Shown here one piece after another: positions 28,334 through 60,436 of a stretch of 64,000 bases of DNA. The notes beneath the pieces were generated by a model. It was not told the origin of the DNA. It made no database searches and saw nothing but the letters and a program-made list of their open reading frames with translations. Every line of letters begins with the position of its first letter. Positions within the stretch are counted from its first letter, which is position 1. A program made the position numbers and the translations under genes. Source of the DNA: Zeus faber (taxonomy: Eukaryota; Chordata; Actinopteri; Zeiformes; Zeidae); contig OY482860.1 in NCBI GenBank assembly GCA_960531495.1, positions 12,848,299 to 12,912,298 on the forward strand. Direction: 5' to 3'.

Positions 28334-30830
28334 TTTTGAATCTCAGTCTTTGCGCGATTATTATTTCATTTTTTTTGTGTCGGCTACCGTGGTTTTACTC
28401 TCCCTGGCATTTCTAATATGTTAACTCCACCACTTCCTGTTTGCCGGTATCGTTTCCCACGTCCGTCATTGTGTCGATGGCTCCATTAACGATCGCGTCG
28501 ATTCTTCACCGCCAACGGTTAATCCCGTCGCGCCTAGTTTTAATATCAAGCCATCGGCCGAAGTTGACACAATCTGCGGCTGGCACTGGATTCAACACGG
28601 CTCACCGCCTCTAAGCCCGCGTTGGGTTTACGTTGTGACTATTTGCGGCTGTTCTGGAGGCGACGGCGCTTTATGAGCAATATGAGAAGGAAACCCCCTA
28701 ATCTTCTGCCACTTCATCTCTCTATGCCTTGCTGCGCTGCAACACAATGCGCGAGCGTCAGTCAAACCACCGGCAAAAATCCCGCTTCCGGAGGAATTAT
28801 CTGTTGTGTTTACATAATCCATTCTTGTACTACTAGCAATATAACTGCTCTAAATGCCAACTGTCATATCCAAGTCCATAGCGAGACTTATCCTTTTTAT
28901 TTTTTTATCTGCAAATTGTTATTAATGAAGCTAAGTCAGGAGTTGGGGAATGGAGCAGCCCCCCCCCCCCCCAAGAAAAATTGCTCCTATTTCGGCTCAA
29001 CTAGAGATTGATGTATTCCCCTAAAATAGAGAACCTTCCTGAGCAAAGTCAAAGCGAGTCTGTTTGAACCTCAGCGTCGGAATATTCGGCAGATCTCTCC
29101 CAGGTTATGAGGCGGCAGACTAGTCAGTCCTGCGGGGACATTTTCGAGGCGCGATCGAAGAGACCGCGACGAGAGTTGATTTGAAAGTGAAATGTCAAAC
29201 GAAAGTGGTGCTTCAACTCACCAGATGGTGTTGTCATCGAAGCAGCTCTTTTTTTTTTAATCTTTAATGTCGTACAGATGAGCCGTGGGTCTCCCGGTCC
29301 TACTGTAGCGCTGGGGGGGGGGAAAAAAAAAAAAGTACCACGTGTGCTTAGAGACGCGAGTCGACATCTGAACAGTCACGGCGAGAACATCAAATCTGTT
29401 GCGGTGGAAAATTTGAACGGTTTGAAAAGAAAAACAAACGTTATTTTCAACCGCTCCATGTGTTTATTAGAGATGATACAGTGTTGGGCTGTTTTTTTTT
29501 TTGGTTTGTTTTTCCTCGGTTCATATAAAATAAACAGGACAAAATGAGACAGCAGCTTCTGGTTTAGAACAGACACCTCACAGCTGAGACTCTACAGCGG
29601 CCCAAACGCGCGGCCCGCTCGCTCGCTCCCTCCCCCCTTCGCATTTTAACTTCCATTTGTCTTCCGCTCGGGTTCGAGGTACCTTTGTAAAAAAGAAAAA
29701 GGACAAAAAAAAAAAAAAAAACAACAACCAAAAAAAACAAAACAACAAACAAACAAAGCGACTCTGGGGGCGGCGTGCGGCGTTGGATGTGCTCGGGGTT
29801 TCCCCGCGCGGGGGGGGGGGGGGGGGGGCCTCCTTCTGAGCTCCGTTGTGACGCTGGCACTTGGACAGTATTTCTTCGCCTGCGTCCATTCTGCTGTGAG
29901 AACAAGGCACACACACCCTCCGGGACACGGCCAATCCACCGCCCCTGAAATGTGCAGATTCATGCTTTTCCGGAAACTGTGAACTGATTGAAACCGATAT
30001 TTATACTGAGCTGGCGGGAAATTCCCTATTGCCTATTATTTTCCTTAATGACTGATTGCTGTAATGCTGGGATTGTTGTTTATTATTATTATTTTTTTTT
30101 AAAAGCCAAAATGCCAGCAATGCCGCTACACACTGCATCTCCCGCATCTCCCAAACGAGCTGTGTCTTAAAATAACAAGTAAAAAAGAGGTGACGGGATG
30201 AGGTACATGTGGTCTGCGGTGAACCCAACCCTCCAGTCTGCTGTCTATCCTGTCGCACATCCCCCACGGGATCCCAGCAATATACGACGACTTTAAAAAA
30301 AACAAAAAAAAAACAAAACATGTACATGGTATTACAATCATTCTTCTGGACCATTGAGAAAAGCGTGCTCGTTTGACGCACGCGTTATTCCTATTCCTGT
30401 TTTCCTTTGCTTTTTTTATTTTGTCAGTCATGCGTTCCACCATCCACAGGTCGTCCTGTGTGGTCAGTCTCTGTTAAAAAAACCCCAACAAAACAAATGA
30501 AAAAAAACAAACAAGAAAGAAACATAAATGTTATCAACACGTTAAGGCTCTTCAACTTGCAATGTCTGAAACCCCGGCGGGGGGCGGGGGTTTGCTACAG
30601 TAGAAATCTAAACCCAAGAGACGACGAAAGGGGCGAGGGATCCTTCGAGGGAACCTTCCGTCTCCCCCCTCTCCCCACCCAGTCCCCCCCGGTGGGTTCT
30701 GGGGCGGGGTGGGGGTTAAAGGAGGAGCCCCTCCCCCGATAAAACCCCCCTCGGCCCTCCAGAAATTAACCCAAACAGTCCACCTCTGAGCTCTTCTCAC
30801 CGACGTCCCAGAAGACAGGTACAATGTGTG
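28334..30830. other. Intergenic DNA downstream of ndst2
   Basis: Mixed composition with a CpG-rich stretch at 28490-28680, C15 near 28959, A-rich runs (29705-29760, 30295-30320) and G17 near 29810-29828. No conserved frame was recognised on either strand. Confidence 0.4.
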
Positions 30831-31060
30831 TGTGTGTGTTTTGTCCTTTTATTCCGAGTGTGTGTGTGATTGTGTGTGGTCCTGCTGGGACCGGATCAGG
30901 CGAGTTCAGTCTAGCGTGATCTGGCACGGCCTCACGGCCACGTCCCACCGCCAGGCACCGGGACCCCCGGTCCTGGTCCTGGTCCTGGTCCCGGCCCCGG
31001 TCCTGGTATGGGTGGGTGGGTACGTAGGTGGGGAGGGGTGGAGGAGGTCCGGTCGAGGCC
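30831..31060 (-). other. ndst2: ndst2 3' UTR (candidate)
   Basis: The minus strand has GGAATAAAAGG, a canonical polyadenylation signal, at about 30855-30845, some 210 nt past the stop. A GGTCCT hexamer repeat (30970-31010) lies within it. A longer UTR using later signals is possible. Confidence 0.4.
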
Positions 31061-51472
<20,412 letters not shown>

Positions 51473-51540
51473 GGTGCCGCTGGCGGAGGAGGAGGAGGCG
51501 GGCGGCAGTGCCCGGTACCGAGCGGCGAAAGTGGCAGTTA
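51473..51540 (-). other. ndst2: ndst2 5' UTR, coding-exon part (candidate acceptor)
   Basis: The minus strand shows a pyrimidine-rich run ending CACTGACTGCCAG at 51541, a possible 3' splice site about 70 nt before the ATG. If used, earlier 5' UTR exons lie further right. If not, transcription may start in 51.5-51.8 kb. Confidence 0.3.
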
Positions 51541-52365
51541 CTGGCAGTCAGTGAGAGCGATAAGGATGAGGAGGCGAGAGGGGAAAAGGGCTGAGCAGCA
51601 ATTAATAGCACTGAGCAGTGCTGAGGAATAGCCATTTACGCTAGGTCACCATGGCCCCCATAGCCCATGACTGTCGCTCTGATCAGATCTGGCTTCTCTT
51701 CCACTCCTTTGGTCCGTGGAAGATTTACTGGCACAAAGGACGGTTTGAAGGAGGCGGGGAGACACTGCGCGAGCTGGCTCCCCTGAATCACTCTTTCTAG
51801 ATTGAAGTCTTACTCTCTCTCCTTGTCTCTTTCTATCCTAAGGTCTCTTTCTTACCCTCTGTCTCTCTCTGGTTTGCCTGACATCAGCTTGACTCTGCCT
51901 CTAAGAGGATTGGGTTTCTCCCTCTCTGTTTTGTGTGTAAGAACATGCACCACCTCCGTCTTCTGCTCGCTCGCTCGCTCGCCCGCCCCCCCCACCCCCC
52001 ACCCCCCACTCTCTCTCTCTCTCTCTCTCGGATCAGCAGTTTAGCCAAACGGTGCCTGTCAGATCTGGCATGTACTAGATGTACTCTGACTTCTACACAT
52101 GAGTACAACGGTAGGTTCCTCGGTGCTCCGCCTCGCTTTTCTTGTGGCACGCTCAATTAGAGAGCATCTGTGAGGTTCAGGAGCCCTGGCGCTCACTCCC
52201 TGTGTGCGAATGCGACGTCTCTCAGAAGCAGCCAGGGGAGGAGTGAAGTCCATGCTGCGTGTCCGTTGCCGCGCTGTGATGGGGGCTCAGCCCCCCACAG
52301 GGGGCCCACCTGCTCATTTCAAGACACGCACGCCGAGCTGCACACCTAGAGAAAGATAGAGGGGG
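51541..52365. other. ndst2 upstream flank
   Basis: Pyrimidine-rich with (CT)n at 52011-52030 and a (CTCG)n run near 51967-51985. No coding exon was recognised. Confidence 0.4.
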
Positions 52366-52384
52366 CAGGAGAGAGAGAGAGAGA

Positions 52385-52435
<51 letters not shown>

Positions 52436-52676
52436 TTGAGCAAAAGACAGAAATCGATAGGGAAAGGGGGAGAGGGAGGAAGAGGGAAAGTGTGAGAGGG
52501 AAAGGTAGGCAAGGAAAGATAGAGAGGACCAGAGCAAGAGGTACAAAAAGAGATAGAGATAGAGAGAAAGACAAGGGACAGAGAGGAGAGGAGGAAGGAA
52601 TAGGGCAGAGGAAGAGAAGCGGAGGGGAAGCCGAGGAGAGATAGCAAAAAAAGAGGGACAAAAAGACAAGGAAAGT
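52366..52676. repeat. 300-bp polypurine tract upstream of ndst2
   Basis: Almost every base on the plus strand is A or G, with a (GA)n core at 52373-52430. Frames rich in Ser/Leu on the minus strand are an artefact of this. Confidence 0.9.
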
Positions 52677-53607
52677 TTAAACATGAATGCTTAAGATAAA
52701 AATTCTGAGAGTTCTGAATTGACAAGCAGGTAAACATACAGATACTGTGATGAGCCTTGATGCCTAAACCAGATGACATAGTCATTATGTTATTTTATGT
52801 TGTATATTTGAAACTGGGTGACAGTTGCGTGATATTTAGGCTTTATTTTAAACAAAGCAGAAAAAGGTTTGATCACACAATTATGGTACCTGGAAATCTT
52901 GGTATTTGTATCATACTCTAAAATATTGGTGTGGTATGTATGCCACACTGCATGTTTATGGGGACTCTCTGCCAGAAAGAAGAAAACAAGAAAAATCAAA
53001 GTCAGGGTGAGAAAGTTGGAGAATTTGACGGATATTGATAGTGTCCGATATGGGGAGTATCACAGGAGTACGGAAAAATATACTGCCTGCTGTTGGGGGG
53101 GATTAATCCCAAACAGTGCTAAAATTCTAATCAGGTTAAGCACGACCAAACTATTATTAATCTATTAAACACAGTTGGAAGACCCCAATTATTTTATTTA
53201 TTTCAATTTTTACACATTAATTTTCCTATGCCTGCAAGGGAGATGGTCCCCAGCCGTTATTGATCAACCATCTAATAGCAGTATCTGTTTACCAGTGACC
53301 GGACTGGGACTGCTGAACACGGAGATATGGATAGAAGCTTATAAAGCATCTGGCAGGATACACCGACAACATGAGACTTACTTGTCATGCACGCAACAGA
53401 CATACACGCACACGCACACCCACAGCAGCCAAGCATTTCCATGCAGATAGAGCCAAACAAGATGTGGACTGTTGCGGAAAATCGATCTAGTAAAATGATC
53501 CGATCAAATATCAGCTCAACACACACAAACGAGTGCACATGGCAGGTGAACATACTAATACTATCTATCTCGGTTTTTTTTTTACCTGACAGTGCAATCT
53601 CTCTCTC

Positions 53608-53629
53608 ACACACACACACACGCACACGC

Positions 53630-53679
<50 letters not shown>
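53608..53679. repeat. (CA)n microsatellite with CGCA variants
   Basis: A CA array of about 72 bp with several CGCACA interruptions, unlike the pure arrays elsewhere in the window. Confidence 0.95.
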
Positions 53680-53973
53680 CTGGGTACGGCACTTGGAAGA
53701 TCATTTCTCAACCCTCCTCAATAAGTGACTAAGCCTGTGGTGATGCTCCTCAAAGGCACCTTGGTGTGGAGAGGTAAACAGAGGTGCATCTGAGTAATAG
53801 AGTAAGAGGGAGGGAATAGAGGAGGGAGAGAGGGCGGGTATACAAGATGCAGTCTGAGAAGGAAGGGTATTGTCCAATTTTCCAATAATTCTGCTGATTC
53901 TGTATGTATTTTAGCATACTACAATTCAATACTACACCCGTTGTCCAGAATTGATAAACAACATTGTTTAAAG

Positions 53974-54060
53974 CAGGGGTTCCCAAACTTTTCTTCTCAG
54001 AGACTCCCTACTGCAAATCAAACGTGGTTCAGTCCCCTACTTAGAAGACGCAATTCATCT
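53974..54060 (+). mobile_element. hAT-like DNA transposon end, remnant
   Basis: CAGGGGTTCCCAAACTTTTC is a common hAT terminal sequence, followed by a weakly matching 'gactccctactgcaaat' block. No partner end or transposase was found. Confidence 0.35.
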
Positions 54061-55191
54061 ATTTTTTATTTAAATATTCATTCATTCTCTGCTATAACCT
54101 TACACTATCCCAGAGGCATATCTTATTATCATTGCATTGGCGTGTTTCACATAACATTCAATTGTTTAAGTGATGAAATTGGGGCCATTTTTGTCTGGAT
54201 TGGTAAAGAGATGGTAAAAAGAGACAGGTATTTAGGGCATACAATATAGTGAGGAGAGTGTGTAACTGTGTGTGAAAAGACAAAGGGCAAAAGAGGACAG
54301 TTTTGCGGAAGAACAGTGGTTTAGTAAAAGTAGTAAAATTAGTAAAAGTGAGTCAATGATAGACAGCGGAAAGGAGAACGAGAAACAGTTCATGCTTTTA
54401 CATGCTAGAGGGTGAACAGTCAGAGGTGAGATATAATGAGACAACGAGACAACAGTGGGGGCCGAGATGGGAACGGGGGGTAGAAAGACGAGGCAGGGAA
54501 GGGGCCAATCGCACCAGAGGCTGCAATCCCTCTAGTCAAGCACGCTGGAGTTGAGCAGGACCCAAAGCAGAAAAGGTAGCACACATTCCAGCTTTACTGC
54601 GTAAGTATGTCACGTCTATGTTTAGCCAAAGACAAGGGGTGCCGTCCTGAGGGTGTCCCTTGGGGTCGTATGAGCTGAGCGATAGACTCCTTTGCTCCAC
54701 ATTTGTCCAAGCTCATTCTCCATTGTGGATCATCTATCACAGAGGAGAGGGGATGGTGGTGAAGGTAGCGATGGAGGAACGTAGGGTCAGGACAGAAAAT
54801 CCTGAAAGGAGCTGCCAAGAGTTAGGAGGCAGCCCCTTTTTATTTTTAGCCCCAAGCAGCATTCATACAAAGTCATCTCTCGCTCTGAGCGACACGTGCA
54901 GACCTTTTTTCCGTGGTAACCCTCTTCACGATACTCACACTAGTTGCTACTGCTTACAAAAATATAATGAACGGAAAATACAATGCTTTCGGTACGATGC
55001 GTAGTGTTTTGAAACACACTTCTCATTCGGTTGGAGAGGGGCTCTGAGGATGGCAGAGGGAGGAAAAGCGAGCCGGTGTTGGAGAGAGAGAGGTGATGAA
55101 CTGAAATGCAGACTTGCTCTACATACCAGAGTTTCTCAAACAACCTCAACCCCATGCATTATTAATGGTTACCATCTTTAGTCTTAGAACC

Positions 55192-55612
55192 GGGGCTGTA
55201 GTACTTGAGTCCGGAGTCAGGCTTATGATCGGTCTTCTATCAGCATTTGTAAGGTGTGACAGCGTACAGACTCGGACAGGGACCTGACTCGGACAGTCAC
55301 GTCCAAAACTGTTATTTTTTTCTGAATTTCTAAATTAATATTGAATGAATATTGAACATAAATGACGGGGCAGCTGCAATAAAATAACTGTGTTGTGTCC
55401 ATTTCAGCACCTATCTAAAGCCTAAGAAACGTTATCCTATATTAGTCTTCAGAAACGCTCTCCAGCCTAGCCACTGGTTAAAACTGCATTGGAGGTCAAA
55501 ATGTTTCCATCAGGGTCATACTAAGCAGTGTTGTTGTCAAGACCACCCAAGGCGAAACAAAGTGAATTCAGAGACCAAAGGTTATCGAATCCGAGTCAAG
55601 TCCAAGACGTGA
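55192..55612. mobile_element. Interspersed repeat with GAGTCC-type termini
   Basis: Starts 'gctgtagtacttgagtccgg' with repeated GACTCGGAC motifs and ends 'ccgagtcaagtccaagac', an inverted match. It contains 'agaccacccaaggc'. It looks like a non-autonomous DNA element; the family is not identified. Confidence 0.35.
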
Positions 55613-58374
55613 AGGTGGCCGGTGCAACTTTAGACTGATGGGATCTGAACTCGAAAAGGGAATGACCCCAGAACAAAGGCAAATTCAAATGCCACGACTG
55701 CAGTTGCGTGTACTTTTTGGCCATTCAAAAAAATAATAATAACAATAAATAAAAATGCCTCCAGACTACAGCAAATCAACCAAGTTGAGTTCAAATTAAT
55801 ACAACCTGATGAGATTATACTATGAGATAAAAATAAAATAGTTTACAATATCTTTGAACCTGCAACTCACCCCAAATTTCCTAAACCAGAGCTTTGACTC
55901 TGCCATGGACACAGGCGGTTTGTACTGTAGGGTAGTGGAGAAGTACACCACAGAGTAAGCTACATAACTGCCAGATGCAAAATTTGATGTCGGCTACAGT
56001 AGTGACATTAGACAGGAAAATACTTTGATTTCTAAGGTGCCTGTCTTTCTTTCTTCACTTTAGTTCTTTACTTGTGGATTCCCGAGTGCTTTGTTTGCTG
56101 TGAATGCAGAGCGGGCACAGCGAGTGGGGAGGGCAGATAGCAGAGATCTCGACTAAAAGAGAAGCGATTTGAAAGCCCAATGCACATTTCAAGGCTCCAC
56201 AGAGAAAAGACCGTCAACTGTGTCTGTCCTCGATATTCCAGCAGCCCTTTGTGAGGGTTATGTTCATGGTCAAACGCTATCTCTCTCTCTCGCTCCTGTT
56301 GCACAGTCTCCCCGGGCTCCTCGCTGCCTGGCTCGCTCAATCTGACAAAGTTTATAGCTGACATTAACTGACTGAGCACTGGTGCCTGGGGGAACAGAAC
56401 AGAAGCTGTTAAACCCACAAATACCAGGCTGGGCGTTTGTTTGTCTGTTTGCTGCCTTCTTCCCTCGGCAGTTTACACAATGGGATGGGGTTCTTCGCAA
56501 TTTCCCACCGAGGCCAGGGTCTCAATTCATGGCACCGTTCTATTCTGCGTCGTCCAATTAGTCCAAGCTTGCGGGGATTGCGGTTATCCCTCGGGGCTGT
56601 AGTTGGTGAAGTTCGGGGGTGGGTGGGTTGGGGGCAGCAGACAGGTTAATCAAGTGAAAAACGTCTTAAGTTTTTAGATTTTCACGATAGGGTAAACAAA
56701 TCCGCAATTACAACTACCCTTGGCTCCCTCAGGTGTTTTCATGTGGATAATTTATCTTTCACTTAGCAGCCTATGCACGGGCATGATCAGTTGTACGAGG
56801 GGCAGCAAAGTTACAACTCTTACACAGCAGTGAAATTCTCCAAATGGAAGGCAGGGAGGCTGGAAGTGAAGAGAAAAGCAAAGTTTGCAGGCGATTTGGA
56901 GAGGTGGTCAGAGTAGATGGCAGCAGTGTCTCCTGGGGCATTTGATTTGATTTGATAAAATATTACAATATTTTTTATATCGATAATTGACGTATACATA
57001 TATTACATATTTTATTACGAACATTTGGAGATGAATACTGGCGCTTTCATAAGATATTTAAACACAATTAATCGTTAGTAATGTGGATATTATAACAAAT
57101 CAGGTAGAGACGATCAAAACAGCTAAAACAATCTATTAAGTTGTGGAATGTCTAGTCTCATATCGATCATAAAATGATATATTGCCCAGCCCTAGTGTTA
57201 TGTGTGATGGCTGTCAAACTGTGGATAAACATGAAAGCCACAAGACAACATGTAACATGTCCGTATGCAAAATGTCTGCATTCGGCTTCAGAGCGAACAA
57301 GTGCACCCACACCCTCTCCATTATTGTCATATTATCATATCAGCCATTACACCCATAAAAATATTGGACGGATAAATATCGCCAGAAATTAAATCAGAAA
57401 GCTTGTAAGTATATGGTCTGTTTCAATGAAAAATGTTAGCCAAGCCATTTATATATCAGTTGCTTTCCAATAAACATGTGTTGTTGGAAGAATACAACAC
57501 TGTTCGGACTGTAATCCATTCCATCTTCAATGAGAGATTGTGTAGTATCTGAGATGGAATCTTACATGAATTTGGGCCCATATGCCCATCAAAGAAGAAC
57601 TGTGCAGGATACATAACCCACGGCATCTTGCAGCCCGGGGCCAGATGCTGAACACTCTGGAGATGTTAAACTAAAACACCAACAATTAGCCGGAATTGGT
57701 TGTGTAAACACCCAGAACCACACTTCTTAGCACATAAAACAGTTCAGGCTGCTCATTTATAAGAGTCTTTGGAAGCTGCCTACGCAATTGAAATAAGTAA
57801 TAATACAGTGAAACAGCAAAATGGAAGCCACTAAGGAACTGACGGAAGTGACTATCACCTTCGCTTTGGCATCATAAATTAAAGCTGTAGGCTAGCCAAC
57901 TAAATACAAGTAACAGCAACAGTAAATGCTGTTAGTTCTGAACTGTGGAAAGCAGATTTGGTGAGCAAAGTGGTTAAGGTGTGGTGCTCTAAAAGGAATC
58001 CTTATTAGCTTCTGATTGACTCAAATTGTACAGAAACAACATATGTTGTCTTTGAATACATGGTTTTAGAATACATGGATGAACTTATGAATATTATTTC
58101 ACAAGTTCACAATTATTTGACTACTTTACAAGGACATGTTACAGTAGTTAGACTCCCAAAGGTCACACAACATATACGGCCTACGGTCAATAGCTTCATT
58201 TTGTAGGGAGTTAGACAAAAAGGTTTTTCAGTTCTCTGGCCCGTCGGCTTTAAACAAGCACCAAAACACCCTGAAACGTCAGGAGTTTGTCTGTCCGAAC
58301 AGGTTTAAAGAGAGGGTTAAAACGCTGGGTAATGAAGCTGATGTTTGTAATTGCTTTACCTCCTAGATTTCCAC

Positions 58375-58530
58375 CTTCAAAGTTTAAATGTTATTTTATA
58401 TTGTATTGCCCTTTTACAGTATGTGTTTTGTGTTTTTATGCATTGGCCAGGACTCGCTTGTAAAAGAGATTTTGAATCTCAACAAGACTAACCTGTTAAA
58501 ATAAAGTTAAGATAAAAATAAATAACTGAT
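58375..58530 (+). mobile_element. 3' end of a non-LTR retrotransposon (family B, copy 2)
   Basis: Contains 'ttggccaggactcgcttgta', 'aaagagattttgaatctcaa', 'caagactaacctgttaaaat' and 'aaagttaagataaa'. It matches 16080-16260. Confidence 0.65.
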
Positions 58531-59612
58531 CAAACTTTCCCTTTTGTGCATGCTTATCTTAACCGCAATCACTCAGTTCAATTTACTCTTTAAGAATTAA
58601 TAATTCTCTTCCAATTCACAAGATTACACATACCATGTTGGTGAATGCTCTCATAAATCATATGATAAGTATGTGTTAACGAGCACTGAGTATAACACAA
58701 TATGTGGATCAGCATTGTCGGCGGGCAGAGGAAAAGTCTTAACAGGGCTGTTGTTAAAAAAAAAAAAAGGGCTGGAAAGCATTGATTTAAGAGCATTAGG
58801 ACCCCCTTGCACCAGAAAGCCTCTATCTGGGATACACAGTGTGGGGTGGTTGGGAGTGCTGGAAGGGGACGGCTGTAGGATGAGCGCGTGTGTGTGTGCA
58901 TGAGGTACGGGTTTAATGCCTTTCCTGAAGTCTAATCCCTGCCTCCACTGCGACACAGTCTGGCCTCGATCAGCACATAGCTCAGACACAGACTGCAGGC
59001 AAGATGTGCCATCTCTGGAAAGCCAAGGGCGGCATTTAGGTTTTACAGCCTGGACTAAAGATGTCACAATTTCTGCAAGGAGGTTGTCAATACCAACACA
59101 AGTGAAATTGCACGATTCTTGATACCAAATTTGATACAATGTTATAAAAGTGGTGTGAAAAATCCCAACAGGGTTGAGAACCCTCAGGGTTCTCCAAGTT
59201 AAATTGAAGTCTTAAGACCTTTTTAATACCACTTAGAATTAAATTTAATGCCAGCTTCACGGCCATACTGGCAAAAGTATGAAGGATATGATGGAAAATC
59301 AGTGTGGAATTACAGCTTTAAGCTCTCTCCATGGCTGTTTTCGGCGAAAAAGTAAATAAATAGATAATAATAATAATAAATATACCAGGCAGGAATGGAC
59401 AGGGTCCAGGTTAGTCGCGGCAATTGCACCAAGGTGAAAATAAGTACCTAAGGTACTACTACACAAAGTAAACTGGAAACCCCGTCACTAACCACAAATA
59501 ATATGTCAACTTCATACTCTTGCGAAAATTTCAGAGCGTCACCACTTATTTTTATTTGAAATGTCACCAAACTCCAGATATATGTGAAATAATCTAAATT
59601 TGTGTTTAAATA

Positions 59613-59954
59613 CAGCTACCCCTCACTTAACGACCTACCAGTTTAACGACTGTTCTGAATTACGACCAGCTCTCGGACCAGTGTTGTACGCTGCCTACAA
59701 TAACACGGCTTGCGCGGCGTCAAGCATCTCATCGCACATCACACTTTATACACTATACACACATGATATACTTTATACACTGTATAAACGCTGTATACGT
59801 CTCATCAACGTTCTCAGTATCGTTCCCCTAGTCTGTCAGTGTTCACTATACTCACCACGCCCCCGTAAAATAACACGGGTCCTCGCTTATCGACCAATTT
59901 GCTTAACAACCTGGTTGGAGAAATGGAACTCGGTCGTTAAGTGAGGAGTACCTG
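59613..59954. mobile_element. mariner-type MITE, TA target site
   Basis: Inverted termini CAGCTACCCCTCACTTAACG and CGTTAAGTGAGGAGTACCTG are flanked by TA at 59611-59612 and 59955-59956. Internal AACGAC-type motifs recur. No coding frame. The CCTCACTTAACGAC end is a known mariner-derived terminus, distinct from that of the MITE at 487-868. Confidence 0.8.
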
Positions 59955-60034
59955 TAATCTAATCTGTCCCTTTAAGAGTTCAAGTCGCCACTTAATGATG
60001 TCATCTCTCTGCTGCGCTGTGACGGCAACATGAA

Positions 60035-60436
60035 TGTGGCGGGCCAAGGGGGCGTGGTCAAGCTGCCGCTGCACACAGGTGGTGCAGGTTCCCATCCTGG
60101 GGCCGCTCAGTGGATCGGGCGAATCAATGGAGGGACTCTGCTGATTCGTTCAATCCTAAAACCAGAAATAATGTAGGGTCTGTTGTCCCCGCAGTGCTTC
60201 CAGGACATGGTGCAGACCGGGCGAGAGGAACAAGCTACCCAAGCCGCCGGACACATCATGGCAGGAGTGCACCTAAGTGCTGATCTAGTGAACGACTTCC
60301 GTAATTGCATGTGAGCATTTGATTTGTCGTCTTGGCCCACGAGCCACCTATTGTTTAAATCCTGAGAATAAATACACACCAATCGGCACTGTTTATACCT
60401 CTGCCTGCCTACTCATCCTCATTTGCACCTCTACAA
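60035..60436 (+). repeat. 5' LTR of the Gmr1-like fossil
   Basis: Begins TGTGGCGGGCCAAGGGGGCG. It shares with the 3' LTR the segments 'gctacccaagcc', 'gatctagtg', 'gagccacc' and 'gagaataaatac' (polyadenylation signal), ending near CCTCTACAAG. It is directly followed by TGGCACCTGAACAGGA, close to the tRNA-Lys primer-binding consensus TGGCGCCCGAACAGGGA. Confidence 0.75.

Larger units (their letters stand above)
52677..59612. other. Gene-free region right of ndst2
   Basis: No conserved exon was found on either strand. It holds the (CA)n array, hAT-like end, GAGTCC-type repeat and family B LINE tail listed separately, plus short runs. A 162-codon minus frame at 59139-58651 has no recognised domain. 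Confidence 0.4.

Noticed and set aside
52222-52785. A 187-codon Ser/Leu/Phe-rich minus-strand frame.
   Set aside because: Produced by the polypurine tract.
57955-58010. A stretch resembling the A-box region of a serine tRNA (AGCAAAGTGGTTAAGGT).
   Set aside because: No B box, no matching acceptor stem and no cloverleaf can be drawn.
58651-59139. A 162-codon minus-strand frame.
   Set aside because: No domain or conserved motif recognised; includes an A-rich run, and no exon signals fit.
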